Shown here: one piece after another, positions 44,187 to 52,776 of the stretch
Numbering within the stretch: position 1 is the stretch's first letter
How the letters are laid out: every line of letters starts with the position of its first letter
Source of the DNA: Fen-1258 sp964441505
GTDB taxonomy: Bacteria; Bacteroidota; Ignavibacteria; Ignavibacteriales; Melioribacteraceae
DNA length: 64,000 nucleotides
Assembly: GCA_964441505.1 (NCBI GenBank)
Contig: CAYTUV010000006.1
Coordinates: forward strand, 62,001 to 126,000
Direction of reading: 5' to 3'
The notes under the pieces: model-generated
What the model was told of the DNA's origin: nothing
The model's database searches: none
The model's input: only the letters and a program-made list of their open reading frames with translations
Position numbers and translations under genes: made by a program

Positions 44187-44744
44187 CTATTGTAAAATGT
44201 ATTTACTGAAATAAATAGTGTTTATTTTAACTTTCGGCATTATTGTCGAAAGACGTTTGATAATTTCTGTTCTAAGAGTATCCCGGTACACTATGTTACT
44301 TAGCCGTGCTACCTCTTTGCTGCTCATGATGGATATAACCGCATCCTTAAGAAGAAACTCCTTCGATTTAAGTTCCTGATGTTCTTCTTGAGTAGAAACA
44401 TCAAACCCGAGCGAAGATAATAGCAATCTTTTGCCATCAGTATTCGCCGGGTTAATAATTAGATCCTCTACCATGTAAACAAATTTTCCGAGTTCCTGGG
44501 AATTAGCTTTCGGTTTCTCTGCTTCTTTTTTGTTTTCAGCAAGAGTAGTCTCAGTAGAAGGATGGGTAGCTTGAATCTTGTTCAGTAATACATTGGCTGT
44601 GATAAAATAAACAACAACCAATTGAACGATGAAGATTGGGATTCCGAACAATAACACTTTAATGTTTAGTCCTTTTCCTTTTTCCTTTGGTAAGGAGGTA
44701 TCTTCTACTTTTGTTTCGGGTGTTTCTTCTTTTGTCTTTTCCAT
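44187..44744 (-). CDS. fliL: stator-associated protein FliL
   Basis: 185 residues. A basic, acidic-rich cytoplasmic start leads to one membrane helix (VLLFGIPIFIVQLVVVYFIT) and a periplasmic domain with VYMVEDLIINPANTDGKRLL and LSSLGFDV, the FliL signature. FliL rings surround the stators. It is the first gene of a long, unbroken run that ends near 18064, so the promoter of that run should lie in 44745-45050. Confidence 0.9.
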   Translation of the reverse strand: MEKTKEETPETKVEDTSLPKEKGKGLNIKVLLFGIPIFIVQLVVVYFITANVLLNKIQATHPSTETTLAENKKEAEKPKANSQELGKFVYMVEDLIINPANTDGKRLLLSSLGFDVSTQEEHQELKSKEFLLKDAVISIMSSKEVARLSNIVYRDTLRTEIIKRLSTIMPKVKINTIYFSKYILQ

Positions 44745-45006
44745 AGTGGCAGATAATTTTCAATTGCTATGCCATTGAAATTTTAGCGATTATCGATGTT
44801 TGAGGGGAGGTAGAGTTCCATGTTTGGCTAATATTCATCAGTTGGATTCATCCCCACATCCTAACTCACTGAATGCATATTATCGCTGGAGTATTGACCT
44901 TTAAATACGTGTTTATGAGAGGAAGATTTTAGATTATAAGAAGTCTGAGACCGTGAATAAATTTCGGTTCTTTCTAGATCTAAATGAGACCCCTTAAAAA
45001 TTTAAT

Positions 45007-45023
45007 TTTGTCATATTGACAAA
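45007..45023. promoter_or_regulatory. 17-bp palindrome, possible operator
   Basis: TTTGTCA-TAT-TGACAAA is a perfect inverted repeat with 7-bp arms and a 3-bp centre. It lies about 265 bp upstream of fliL and just below the flgE terminator, before the longest operon of the locus. Perfect odd-length palindromes like this are typical of dimeric regulators. No regulator for it is encoded in the window. Confidence 0.4.
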
Positions 45024-45040
45024 TAAAATGATTGATGGAT

Positions 45041-45127
45041 CAAAAAGAAATGGGGCTGAAGAAAAAGTTTTCTCCGTAGGAGTCCTTCGGACAAAATTAT
45101 ACGGTTCTAACTTTTTCCACAGCCCAC
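45041..45127 (-). terminator. terminator-like structured region after flgE
   Basis: GGGCTG-aa-GAAAAAGTT (45053-45069) pairs with AACTTTTTC-ca-CAGCCC (45109-45125): 15 pairs around a 2-nt mismatch. Inside are further pairings, CCGTA with TACGG and a small GTCC-TTC-GGAC hairpin. On the minus strand the structure is followed by TTTCTTTTT. It should stop transcription of the flgB-flgE operon. The long branched interior is larger than a plain terminator. Confidence 0.65.
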
Positions 45128-45158
45128 TTTGTGATCTGCTCTATAACGTTAAGAAAAA

Positions 45159-46874
45159 TTATCTAATCAAATTTGTTATCTCTTGAAGTAAACTATCTGC
45201 CGTTGTTACAACACGGGCGTTTGCTTGGAATCCTCTCTGAGACACAATCATTCTCGTAAACTCTTCGGATAAATCCACATTTGATTGTTCAAGTGCACCG
45301 GATTGAATTGTTGTAACTGAGTTTTCACCGGGAACGTCAATTCTAGGATCGCCCGCGTTTGCAGCAACGTTGTACATATTATCGCCGACGCTTACAAGAC
45401 CATTCAAGTTCTTAAATGTAGCAACCATTATCTGAGCAAGATTTCTTGAATTACCATTTGAAAAGATACCGATAATGTTTCCGTATTGATCGATATTAAG
45501 ATTTGAAAGAGCTGCAGACGCAGCGCCATTTTGTGATAATGCTGCAACTTGTGATGTTAAGTTAGTCTGAGTAACACCGGCTGTGCCTGTACCAAAATCA
45601 AGGTCGATTATTTGCGCTTCCGCACCGCTTGCCGGTGTAAAAGTAATCTGTGGAACCGGAGGTGTTGATGTAACCTGATTGCCTGCCTGCCATAAACTCT
45701 GAATCTGGCCGTTAGGATCGAATATTGCTTCACCATAAGCGTTTGAACCCAAATCTCCACTCGCGCCGGGAATTGTTGCTTTCCAGCTCCATCTGTTATT
45801 ATCTAGATGTTCAAATTTTAGTGATAGTGTATGTGAATTACCTAATGAATCGAATATTGTTACTGCGCCTAATACGGGTTCCGCTGTTTCTCCCTTATCA
45901 AGTCTTGTTACCACGTTGTTATCTGCAACCAAATTGTTAAGTGAAGAGAAATTTAGTTTGTAATCAATTTTATTAACATCCTCAGTAACATTAATTTGAG
46001 CTGTGGTGGAAGCGCCGGTTGTTGCATCAAATGATAATAGTTGTGTACCGGGGGCAATTGCAGCACCGGTTGGGTCACCATTATTATCAAGTGCGAAAAT
46101 AGCGTAATTATAAGTCCATGCACCAATTGCCGGTACAACAGCCGTAGCCTCCGTATACCAGCTTCTTAATTGCATTGCCTGTCCGTCTTTATTATAAATT
46201 GTGCTTGCATTATATGTGAGAGGATTTGCGGCATTATATGCGGCACCCGGAAAAGTAGCTGCAGCAGCAGGACTCTCACGTTTTAAGTTTCCTACTAATT
46301 CAACGGTATCTGTTCTGATCGTTGTTGAACTACTTTGCAAGTTGCCACCCCATTGTGCAAGAGTAGTTTTAACGGCAGGTAAGCGCAAATTTTTATCAAT
46401 CACAACATCCTGCAATGTTGTACCGGCAGGTATTTCTCCCAATCCATTTGCTACTTTACCTTGAACAACCGCACCGTTTTGTGGATTTACTAATTTACCA
46501 TCTGCGTCAAATATGAAAGCACCGGCTCTTGAATACAATTGCTGACCATTACTCTTCAGAATGAACAAGCCTTGTCCCTGCAATGCAAGATCTGTTGTAA
46601 TTCCGGTTCTTTCAAATGTACCCTGATTCCAGTTTCTGTCAATTGAATTAATCTTCATACCAAGGCCAATTTGGAAACTGTTGGTACCGCCGCTTGTTGC
46701 TGATGGATTTGTACCTGCTTTTACAAACTGATTGAAAGTATCGCTGAATGTAACGCGCGATCCTTTAAATCCGATTGTGTTGACGTTGGCAATGTTATTA
46801 CCAATTACATCCATTGTTGCTTGATTGTTGCGTAAACCAGATACACCTGCGAAAAGAGAATTTAGAAGTGCCAT
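45159..46874 (-). CDS. flgE: flagellar hook protein FlgE
   Basis: 571 residues. The N-terminus (LNSLFAGVSGLRNNQATMDV, NNIANVNTIGFKGSRVTF) and C-terminus (EEFTRMIVSQRGFQANARVV) are classic for hook proteins, and a large central domain (about 160-430) is longer than in enteric FlgE. A GQGLFIL motif is present near 100. A strong GGAGG site precedes the ATG, behind two hairpins. FlgE polymerises to the curved hook to a length set by FliK. Confidence 0.95.
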   Translation of the reverse strand: MALLNSLFAGVSGLRNNQATMDVIGNNIANVNTIGFKGSRVTFSDTFNQFVKAGTNPSATSGGTNSFQIGLGMKINSIDRNWNQGTFERTGITTDLALQGQGLFILKSNGQQLYSRAGAFIFDADGKLVNPQNGAVVQGKVANGLGEIPAGTTLQDVVIDKNLRLPAVKTTLAQWGGNLQSSSTTIRTDTVELVGNLKRESPAAAATFPGAAYNAANPLTYNASTIYNKDGQAMQLRSWYTEATAVVPAIGAWTYNYAIFALDNNGDPTGAAIAPGTQLLSFDATTGASTTAQINVTEDVNKIDYKLNFSSLNNLVADNNVVTRLDKGETAEPVLGAVTIFDSLGNSHTLSLKFEHLDNNRWSWKATIPGASGDLGSNAYGEAIFDPNGQIQSLWQAGNQVTSTPPVPQITFTPASGAEAQIIDLDFGTGTAGVTQTNLTSQVAALSQNGAASAALSNLNIDQYGNIIGIFSNGNSRNLAQIMVATFKNLNGLVSVGDNMYNVAANAGDPRIDVPGENSVTTIQSGALEQSNVDLSEEFTRMIVSQRGFQANARVVTTADSLLQEITNLIR

Positions 46875-46892
46875 TTGTAACCTCCGTTGTGC

Positions 46893-46947
46893 GATTCAGC
46901 TTCAATCAGTCCGCCGAATCTGAGAGCGTCCTTGGAAGGTCCCGCTC
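46893..46947 (-). promoter_or_regulatory. two stem-loops in the flgE leader
   Basis: 46924-46947 folds as GAGCG/CGCTC with an inner CCTT/AAGG stem. 46893-46920 folds as GATTCGGC/GCTGAATC (8 pairs including one G-U) with a 12-nt loop that begins GGA. The start site GGAGG lies about 15 nt further on. The layout resembles the flagellin leader: hairpins, a loop GGA and a GGA in the ribosome site. It could affect stability or CsrA binding; this is inference. Confidence 0.5.
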
Positions 46948-46968
46948 AGTTATGTTAAAGTTATTTAA

Positions 46969-47349
46969 TTAATTTGCAAACACTACACTGTCTATATTGG
47001 TAAAGACATTTTCATTCGATTCAGCAACTTCCATTGCTGTTACTACTGTTTTGTTAGGAATATTAACGATGAACGCTGTTTTATCCATCATTACCAACGA
47101 ATCCTTTGAGCCTTTTGCCTCTGCTTTGTCAACTGCGTTTTGAATTCTGGAAAGATCATTATCGCTAAGCTGAATATTTCTGGCTTCAAGACGTTTCAAA
47201 GCGTGATTTGAAAATTTGACTTTCTCAAGTTCCTCTTTAAAAATTGCATCGAAACTTGAGGCCGCTTCTCTTCCAATTTTTTTAGAAGCAACTTCACTGT
47301 TTCCTACAATCGGAATAAATGGAACGGAGATACCGTTAATTTCTGCCAT
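46969..47349 (-). CDS. TIGR02530-type flagellar operon protein
   Basis: 126 residues. The core FSNHALKRLEARNIQLSDND, then LSRIQNAVDKAEAKGSKDSL and LVMMDKTAFIVNIPNKTVVT, matches the small family found between flgD and flgE in many non-enteric bacteria. Its molecular role is not established. It overlaps the flgD stop by 1 nt, and flgE follows after 94 nt. A sigma-28-like site lies about 220 nt upstream, inside flgD. Confidence 0.85.
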   Translation of the reverse strand: MAEINGISVPFIPIVGNSEVASKKIGREAASSFDAIFKEELEKVKFSNHALKRLEARNIQLSDNDLSRIQNAVDKAEAKGSKDSLVMMDKTAFIVNIPNKTVVTAMEVAESNENVFTNIDSVVFAN

Positions 47350-48038
47350 TATTTTCCACCTCCCGTGGTTTGTGGATTAAGTACTTCGGCGATATCAGAG
47401 ATTGAGTATTCCGCACCGCCGACAATAAGAACTGTTCCTTGATCAGTAAAACGAACACCATCTAACATTCCAATTTTGAAAAGATCCATACTCATTTTAT
47501 CGCCACTATTATTCATTGCATCAACTACGAATTTGTAATTACCATTCGGTAATTTGTTACCATTATTATCGGTTAAATTCCAGGAAAGTTTACTGTTTCC
47601 GGAATTCGTCGGTACTCCATCAATTGTCCTTACAAGCGAACCGCTTTCATTATAAATTTTTATCTGCGCAGTTTTGGCTTCAACTGGAAGGTTGTAACCG
47701 AGCACAATGTTTTCCTGTCCCCTCAATTGAAGATCTCCGCCATTGATCTTTACTTCTTTCCCTATCAATCCGGTAATAAGTGTATTATTAATTGACTGAG
47801 TAAGAACTGCATTGGCATCGATGCTTTGTTTCATATATGAGTTCAGATTACTTAACTGTTCGAGAGAACTGAACTGGGCAAGCTGCGCCGAAAACTGAGT
47901 TCCATCCATCGGACTAAGAGGGTCCTGATTTTTTAATTGTGAAATCATCAGCTTCATGAAATCATCTTTACCTAGAGAAGCTTTACCCTGTGCTGTTGCT
48001 GCTGTGTTAACGGAACTACTGCTAATTGGATCTACCAT
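47349..48038 (-). CDS. flgD: hook-capping scaffold FlgD
   Basis: 229 residues. The N-terminal signature is clear (GKDDFMKLMISQLKNQDPLS, then QFSAQLAQFSSLEQL). The C-terminal Ig-like part has IKIYNESGSLVRTI and GNYKFVVDAM. FlgD caps the growing hook. The coding sequence contains a near-consensus sigma-28 promoter at 47566-47592. It is 7 nt downstream of fliK. Confidence 0.93.
   Translation of the reverse strand: MVDPISSSSVNTAATAQGKASLGKDDFMKLMISQLKNQDPLSPMDGTQFSAQLAQFSSLEQLSNLNSYMKQSIDANAVLTQSINNTLITGLIGKEVKINGGDLQLRGQENIVLGYNLPVEAKTAQIKIYNESGSLVRTIDGVPTNSGNSKLSWNLTDNNGNKLPNGNYKFVVDAMNNSGDKMSMDLFKIGMLDGVRFTDQGTVLIVGGAEYSISDIAEVLNPQTTGGGK
47566..47592 (-). promoter_or_regulatory. intragenic sigma-28-like promoter within flgD
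   Basis: Minus strand: TAAACTTT (47592-47585), 11 bases, ACCGATAA (47573-47566). Each box is one base from consensus and the -35 box is identical to that of the flagellin promoter. It is inside flgD and would direct transcription of the TIGR02530-type gene and flgE from about 47559. Codons here (SKLSWNLTDNN) give no obvious reason for the match. Confidence 0.6.
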
Positions 48039-48045
48039 TTTTCAC

Positions 48046-50400
48046 CTATGCTAAAAATTCGTATGTATTATAACCAAATGATTTTTGCGCCGGACGCGTT
48101 TGGTCTTCCACTTCTTTTACTTTACCGACTTTTTCTCCCATTTTTTTGCGTGGAGAAAACGCCTTCGAAAATTTTTGCTCGGATTCTGTCAAACTTATAT
48201 TCACACTGCTCAATTGAATTCCTGAAGACTGTAAATTTTGTTTAAGTTGTTCTACATTGGATTGAATGAATTGTTTTACCTGTTCATTTTCGACTTCGAT
48301 GCGCGTAACAATTTTGTTCTCAGCCAATTCAACAATAAGTTTTACCTTTCCTAAGTTCTCCGGTGTCAACTGGAATGTCATACTCTGCTTTTCACCGTTT
48401 TGAAGAATCTTGGTGAATTCCGGAATTATTTCCTGAGTATTAATTGTTTTTGGTGCTTCCTGAGTAGTTTTCAATTCAGTATTTATCTTAAAGATTTCGG
48501 GATTATTACTTTTTACCGGCTCTGCGGCTTGTAAAATGTTTTTGAAGCCTTCATTTGATTTATGCTTCTCAGAATTTTTTCCGTCAGATGTTTTTTTCTC
48601 GGCATTAACAACAGTTTCTTCATTCTCTTTGGTATAATCGCCTGAAGCTGATTTTGTGCCTTCGTTCTCTTTTACATTCTTAATAGTTTCATCTTTTCCT
48701 GATGCTCTTTTCAGATCGACACCCAATAATTTTCCATTCAGCTCTGTGAATTGACTTTTTTTATCATTGGTTTCGACATTGTTCGCCGACTGCTCGGGAA
48801 TTTGTGCGGAAGGAGTCTTTGAGCTCAATTCATATTTTAAGGGAGTATCGCTTTCGATGGACTTCTTGAATCCAGCATTAACTAGTTTAGTGCCTTTGTT
48901 TTCATTTACATTCTTAATAGTTTCGTCTTTTCCTAATGCTCTTTTCAGATCGACACCCAATAATTTTCCATTCAGCTCTGCGAACTGACTTTTTTTATCA
49001 TTGGTTTCGATATTGTTCGCCGACTGCTCGGGAATTTGTGCGGAAAGAGTCTTTGAGCTCAATTCATGTTTTAAGGGGGTATCACTTTCGAGGGACTTCT
49101 TGAATTCAACATTAACCAGCTTGCCCTTCAATTCGTTCAAAAGCAATTTTGCGCTTTGTACATCCTCTTGCCTTTCAGTAGGCTTGGAGAAAGTTTCCTG
49201 AGTAGAAATATTTTTTGTTGATTCAGATATATTCTTATCTGCATTGGTATCAACACTTAATTGCGCTGATAAATTTTTGGTTAATCTGAATTTTGCATCG
49301 GAAATTTCTGAATCATCCTGAGTTACTCCCGATAACAGACTTGAATCAAAAGATACTTTTTCTGCTTTCTGCTGAACAGCAGCACCGGTACTACTCGAAA
49401 TAACGCTTGGTTTGTAAGCGATCTCAATTATTTCGGTTTTGTAAACATTTCCATAACCGGTTATATTGAATCCGAATGACTTTAAAGATATTTCCGGATT
49501 TATTGCTGCTGGCTGAATCCCCTTGGGTAATTGTTCGGCACCCTCAGATGGTGGTAATAGATACTCGGCTGGTGTATTCTCTGTTAATTTTATAATTGTT
49601 TGACTGGTTTCTTCGCTCGTAATTTCATTTGAAAAATTGGTTGATGCATCAACTAGTTTCTTCCCTTCCACCATAAAATCGGAGGCAAGTTTTTCTAAAT
49701 TAATTTTTGTCTCAAAATTGTCTTCCGGCAATTCATAAATATTAATGTTCACTTTTCCGAACTCGCTTTTAAAAGAAAGCGAAAGGGACTTGTTATTCGA
49801 AATGAAACTAAGTATGGAATGCAATATCGCTTCAACATTTAATGCAACAGTATCGGTCTCAACATCTCCGTTGGTTTCACTTTGAGGAAGGGAGGGTGTT
49901 TTTCCATCGCCGCTTAAATCCGCAATTACATTTGTTAATTCTTGAGTACCGCCCTCACTTAAAGCGAATGGCATTTTAATGTCAGCGCTATAATTTATAT
50001 TTATACTTACAATCAATCCTTTAAGAAAATCTTCCATTCCACTCGCTGAAAGAAGGAATTGCTCCTTTTTAATAACAACAGGATTCAGATCGATTTTTGA
50101 TTCTGAGATATTGATTGGCTCTTGCGAATTGGCGGTGAATGAATTAATAAAATCACTCAGCGTTTTTAATTTAATATCACTACACTCTATCACATTGGCA
50201 GGAAGAGGTATTACTTCTTTTGTAACCGGATTAGGATCAATCAGGTCTGTTCCGGATTTTTGTTGTATACCGTTCTCCTTTTCGTAAACTTTCATTATAT
50301 CTGAAAACATAAAGGTGGAAAACGCATTTTTCCCACTGCTCGAATTAACTGATTGACTGCCGGTTGAAAGCTTATCCAGGAAAAATGTGTTGAAGTTCAT
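48046..50400 (-). CDS. fliK: hook-length control protein FliK
   Basis: 784 residues, long for FliK. The N-terminal and middle parts are low-complexity, Ser/Lys/Glu-rich and variable. The C-terminal Flg_hook domain is typical (MTFQLTPENLGKVKLIVELA, then VENEQVKQFIQSNVEQLKQN, LQSSGIQLSSVNISL). The middle holds two 78-residue repeats (48654-49121). FliK measures hook length and triggers FlhB switching, so repeat number could alter the ruler. It overlaps the MotE-like stop by 4 nt. Confidence 0.9.
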   Translation of the reverse strand: MNFNTFFLDKLSTGSQSVNSSSGKNAFSTFMFSDIMKVYEKENGIQQKSGTDLIDPNPVTKEVIPLPANVIECSDIKLKTLSDFINSFTANSQEPINISESKIDLNPVVIKKEQFLLSASGMEDFLKGLIVSININYSADIKMPFALSEGGTQELTNVIADLSGDGKTPSLPQSETNGDVETDTVALNVEAILHSILSFISNNKSLSLSFKSEFGKVNINIYELPEDNFETKINLEKLASDFMVEGKKLVDASTNFSNEITSEETSQTIIKLTENTPAEYLLPPSEGAEQLPKGIQPAAINPEISLKSFGFNITGYGNVYKTEIIEIAYKPSVISSSTGAAVQQKAEKVSFDSSLLSGVTQDDSEISDAKFRLTKNLSAQLSVDTNADKNISESTKNISTQETFSKPTERQEDVQSAKLLLNELKGKLVNVEFKKSLESDTPLKHELSSKTLSAQIPEQSANNIETNDKKSQFAELNGKLLGVDLKRALGKDETIKNVNENKGTKLVNAGFKKSIESDTPLKYELSSKTPSAQIPEQSANNVETNDKKSQFTELNGKLLGVDLKRASGKDETIKNVKENEGTKSASGDYTKENEETVVNAEKKTSDGKNSEKHKSNEGFKNILQAAEPVKSNNPEIFKINTELKTTQEAPKTINTQEIIPEFTKILQNGEKQSMTFQLTPENLGKVKLIVELAENKIVTRIEVENEQVKQFIQSNVEQLKQNLQSSGIQLSSVNISLTESEQKFSKAFSPRKKMGEKVGKVKEVEDQTRPAQKSFGYNTYEFLA
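48654..49121. repeat. two tandem 234-bp repeats within fliK
   Basis: Copies at about 48654-48887 and 48888-49121 share long identical stretches (for example the segment starting acccaataattttccatt at 48721 and 48955, 234 bp apart). Each codes for 78 residues, including ELSSKT-SAQIPEQSANN and LNGKLLGVDLKRA. High nucleotide similarity points to a recent in-frame duplication. Confidence 0.85.
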
Positions 50401-51002
50401 TGTACAGCACTTATGATTCGTGTAGCCGTCTCAGGCCTAAATTCAGCTAATATTTCTGCTGCTTTTTTCTTTTTCATAGTTAAGAGCAAATCTCTTGCAA
50501 TATTATCGGAGTAACCCAGAATTATTTTAGCGGCTTTCCGTGTATCCATCGATTCATACAATTTTGCAGTGTTTTTTACCCATGCTTTATGAAGACTATC
50601 CCGCTTTGCGAAACTCTTATCTACCTGTTCAACTTTGATCGGTTTTGCTTGTGCCGGTGGTGTTTTTTTCAGTGGCGGCTTAATTACCTCCGCTATGTTG
50701 GTACTAACAATTTTTGCCGCGATAGAATCTTTTAAGCTAACTGCTGCTAACTTAATTTGCGTTGAATCGATTTTCTGTTCAACAATATCCTGAGGTGTTA
50801 CATTCACCATTGTCGAATCTTTTAGCTGAACTTTGGTACTGTCGTTTTGACCGGACTTTTTTATTTCCGCTTTCTTTTGTGCTGAAGGCGTAAAATCGAA
50901 GACAAAAATATTTGTATATGTAGAATTTAGAAAAATCAGTAATCCTGTAACCAGAACAAATGCCAGCAGAAATGAAGCGATATAAATAATTTTTTCTTTC
51001 AC
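50397..51002 (-). CDS. MotE/YlxF-like protein with MgtE-N-type end
   Basis: 201 residues. One N-terminal membrane helix (IIYIASFLLAFVLVTGLLIF), a Lys/Pro-rich linker, and a C-terminal helical domain (YESMDTRKAAKIILGYSDNI, LLLTMKKKKAAEILAEF) of the MgtE N-terminal type shared with FliG. It lies between fliJ and fliK, the usual place of YlxF/MotE. It is anchored in the membrane with the helical domain outside the cytoplasm. The exact role is uncertain; motor-linked by context. Confidence 0.78.
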   Translation of the reverse strand: MKEKIIYIASFLLAFVLVTGLLIFLNSTYTNIFVFDFTPSAQKKAEIKKSGQNDSTKVQLKDSTMVNVTPQDIVEQKIDSTQIKLAAVSLKDSIAAKIVSTNIAEVIKPPLKKTPPAQAKPIKVEQVDKSFAKRDSLHKAWVKNTAKLYESMDTRKAAKIILGYSDNIARDLLLTMKKKKAAEILAEFRPETATRIISAVQ

Positions 51003-51436
51003 TTTAATTCCCCAATATAATTTCTAATTGCTATCTCATTTAAGTCCTTAAGTTCCTGTCTGCGTTCTTCAATTGTAAAATTCTCAAGCTGATTTTCCTT
51101 AAGTATCTCAAAAGCTCTTACTTCTTTTTTCTTCTCTATAAGTTCAAGTTGTTTTTCTTCTTTCTTCAACCTTAGTTGTTCAATCTTTCTTTCTATCATC
51201 TGAATTTGTCTCTCTAACAGCGAATCGTACATTTTAGCGCTTTGGAATTCCGAAACTTTTAATGACCGCTCAATCATTTCTCGCTGGGTTTTAATTCTTT
51301 CTTCGAAAATGATTTCGAGCTGTGATTTTAAATTACTTGTCTCTCTGTTAATTAAGGAAATATCCTCTTTGATTTTCTTCTCGAAAATTTCCTTGGCATT
51401 TAATATTGAGGCGAAACGGTAATTGAATTTTGACAT
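50999..51436 (-). CDS. fliJ: export chaperone FliJ
   Basis: 145 residues that are almost entirely coiled coil, as for FliJ (FNYRFASILNAKEIFEKKIK; QLRLKKEEKQLELIEKKKEV). FliJ fits into the FliI hexamer like the gamma subunit of ATP synthase and connects it with FlhA. It is 7 nt after fliI and overlaps the MotE-like gene by 4 nt. Sequence alone is low in information; the position makes the call. Confidence 0.88.
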   Translation of the reverse strand: MSKFNYRFASILNAKEIFEKKIKEDISLINRETSNLKSQLEIIFEERIKTQREMIERSLKVSEFQSAKMYDSLLERQIQMIERKIEQLRLKKEEKQLELIEKKKEVRAFEILKENQLENFTIEERRQELKDLNEIAIRNYIGELK

Positions 51437-51443
51437 TACTTTC

Positions 51444-52775
51444 TCACACTATTGACGCTTCTATGATATTGTTTAAACGCTCAACCGAATCATCATACAA
51501 AGCTTTTTCAAAAATATCCTGCTTAAGGTAACTTTGTAACTGAGAAATTTTGGAGAGTGCGTGATCAATCTGAGGATTACTTCCTCTTACGTATGCGCCG
51601 ATATTGATCATGTCCTCCGCTTCTTTATATGTTGCAATAATTTCATTGAATCTCATTGACCGCTGGTAATGATCCTGATCTATAATATCCGGCATAACTC
51701 TGCTTACACTTTGCAATGTATCGATGGCAGGATACTGTCCTCGATTTGCCAGCTTACGGGAAAGAACAATATGTCCATCAAGAATCGAACGTACAGCATC
51801 GGCAATCGGTTCGGTCATATCATCACCATCAACCAGCACTGTATAAAGTCCGGTAATCGATCCTTTCTCAGTATTGCCGGCACGTTCAAGAAGTTTTGGA
51901 AGCAGAGAAAAAACTGATGGCGTATAACCCTTAGTTGTCGGCGGTTCTCCGATTGTTAATCCGATCTCACGTTGAGCCATTGCAAAACGTGTAACGGAAT
52001 CCATCATGAAGAGAACATTCATTCCCAGATCGCGGAAATATTCCGCAATGGTTGTTCCGATATAAGCACCCTTCATTCTTATTAGTGGTGATTTATCGCT
52101 CGTTGCGACAACTACAACTGATCTTTGCAGACCTTCTTCACCAAGATCCCGCTCTATGAATTCTCTAACTTCTCTTCCACGCTCACCTATAAGTGCAATT
52201 ACGTTTACATCTGCGCTAGTATTCCTCGCAATCATTCCGAGCAGAACACTTTTGCCGACACCGCTTCCTGCAAAGATGCCCGCACGCTGTCCTTTGCCGG
52301 TGGTTAATAATCCGTCAATAGCTCTTACTCCGGTTTGGATTGGGGAAGAAATTCTTTTTCTTTCAAGTGGATTTGGCGGCTCTCTGTAACATTCTCGGAA
52401 AGATGAATAATCTATTTCTCCTTTACCGTCAATTGGATTTCCGAGTCCATCAATAACTCTTCCCAGAAGACCTTTTCCTAGTCCAACAGAAAAACTTTTC
52501 CCGGATGCTTTAATTTCGCATGCAGGAGAGATGTTATGAACCTCGCCGATGGCAATTGAAAGCACTTTGCCATTTTTGAATCCAACAACCTCCGCTTTAC
52601 AAACTTCATTACCGTTTTGATCTACAATAGAACAAATTTCTCCCATCACCGCGTTAGGACCCACAGAGACAATCACCAACCCAATTACATCTACAACTTT
52701 TCCGTTTACACGCACCGTATCGGATTTGTTAATGATGAATTTGTATTTCTCTATAAGATGTTTGGCAATGTCCAT
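51444..52775 (-). CDS. fliI: export ATPase FliI
   Basis: 443 residues. Walker A GSGVGKS (170-176), ALIGERGREVREFIERDL, Walker B-like NVLFMMDSVTRFAMAQREIG and the typical C-terminal helical domain. It is homologous to the F1 ATPase beta subunit and energises unfolding of export substrates. It follows fliH by 1 nt. Confidence 0.96.
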   Translation of the reverse strand: MDIAKHLIEKYKFIINKSDTVRVNGKVVDVIGLVIVSVGPNAVMGEICSIVDQNGNEVCKAEVVGFKNGKVLSIAIGEVHNISPACEIKASGKSFSVGLGKGLLGRVIDGLGNPIDGKGEIDYSSFRECYREPPNPLERKRISSPIQTGVRAIDGLLTTGKGQRAGIFAGSGVGKSVLLGMIARNTSADVNVIALIGERGREVREFIERDLGEEGLQRSVVVVATSDKSPLIRMKGAYIGTTIAEYFRDLGMNVLFMMDSVTRFAMAQREIGLTIGEPPTTKGYTPSVFSLLPKLLERAGNTEKGSITGLYTVLVDGDDMTEPIADAVRSILDGHIVLSRKLANRGQYPAIDTLQSVSRVMPDIIDQDHYQRSMRFNEIIATYKEAEDMINIGAYVRGSNPQIDHALSKISQLQSYLKQDIFEKALYDDSVERLNNIIEASIV

Positions 52776-52776
52776 T

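Larger units (their letters stand above)
44745..45158. other. 414-nt intergenic region between flgE and fliL
   Basis: No gene is seen. On the minus strand it holds, in order, a terminator-like hairpin after flgE (45041-45127), a perfect operator-like palindrome (45007-45023), and about 260 nt that should carry the fliL operon promoter. No sigma-28 pair with correct spacing and no convincing sigma-54 site was found there. Confidence 0.6.

Noticed and set aside
44880..44903. Sigma-28-like boxes upstream of fliL (TAAAGGTC and AGCGATAA on the minus strand)
   Set aside because: The boxes are only 8 bases apart, whereas 11 are needed, so FliA could not contact both.
50503..50529. TAAAATAA-N11-TCCGATAA on the minus strand inside the MotE-like gene
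   Set aside because: Spacing and -10 box are right, but the -35 box matches at only 5 of 8 positions and the site is in coding sequence; too weak to list as a promoter.
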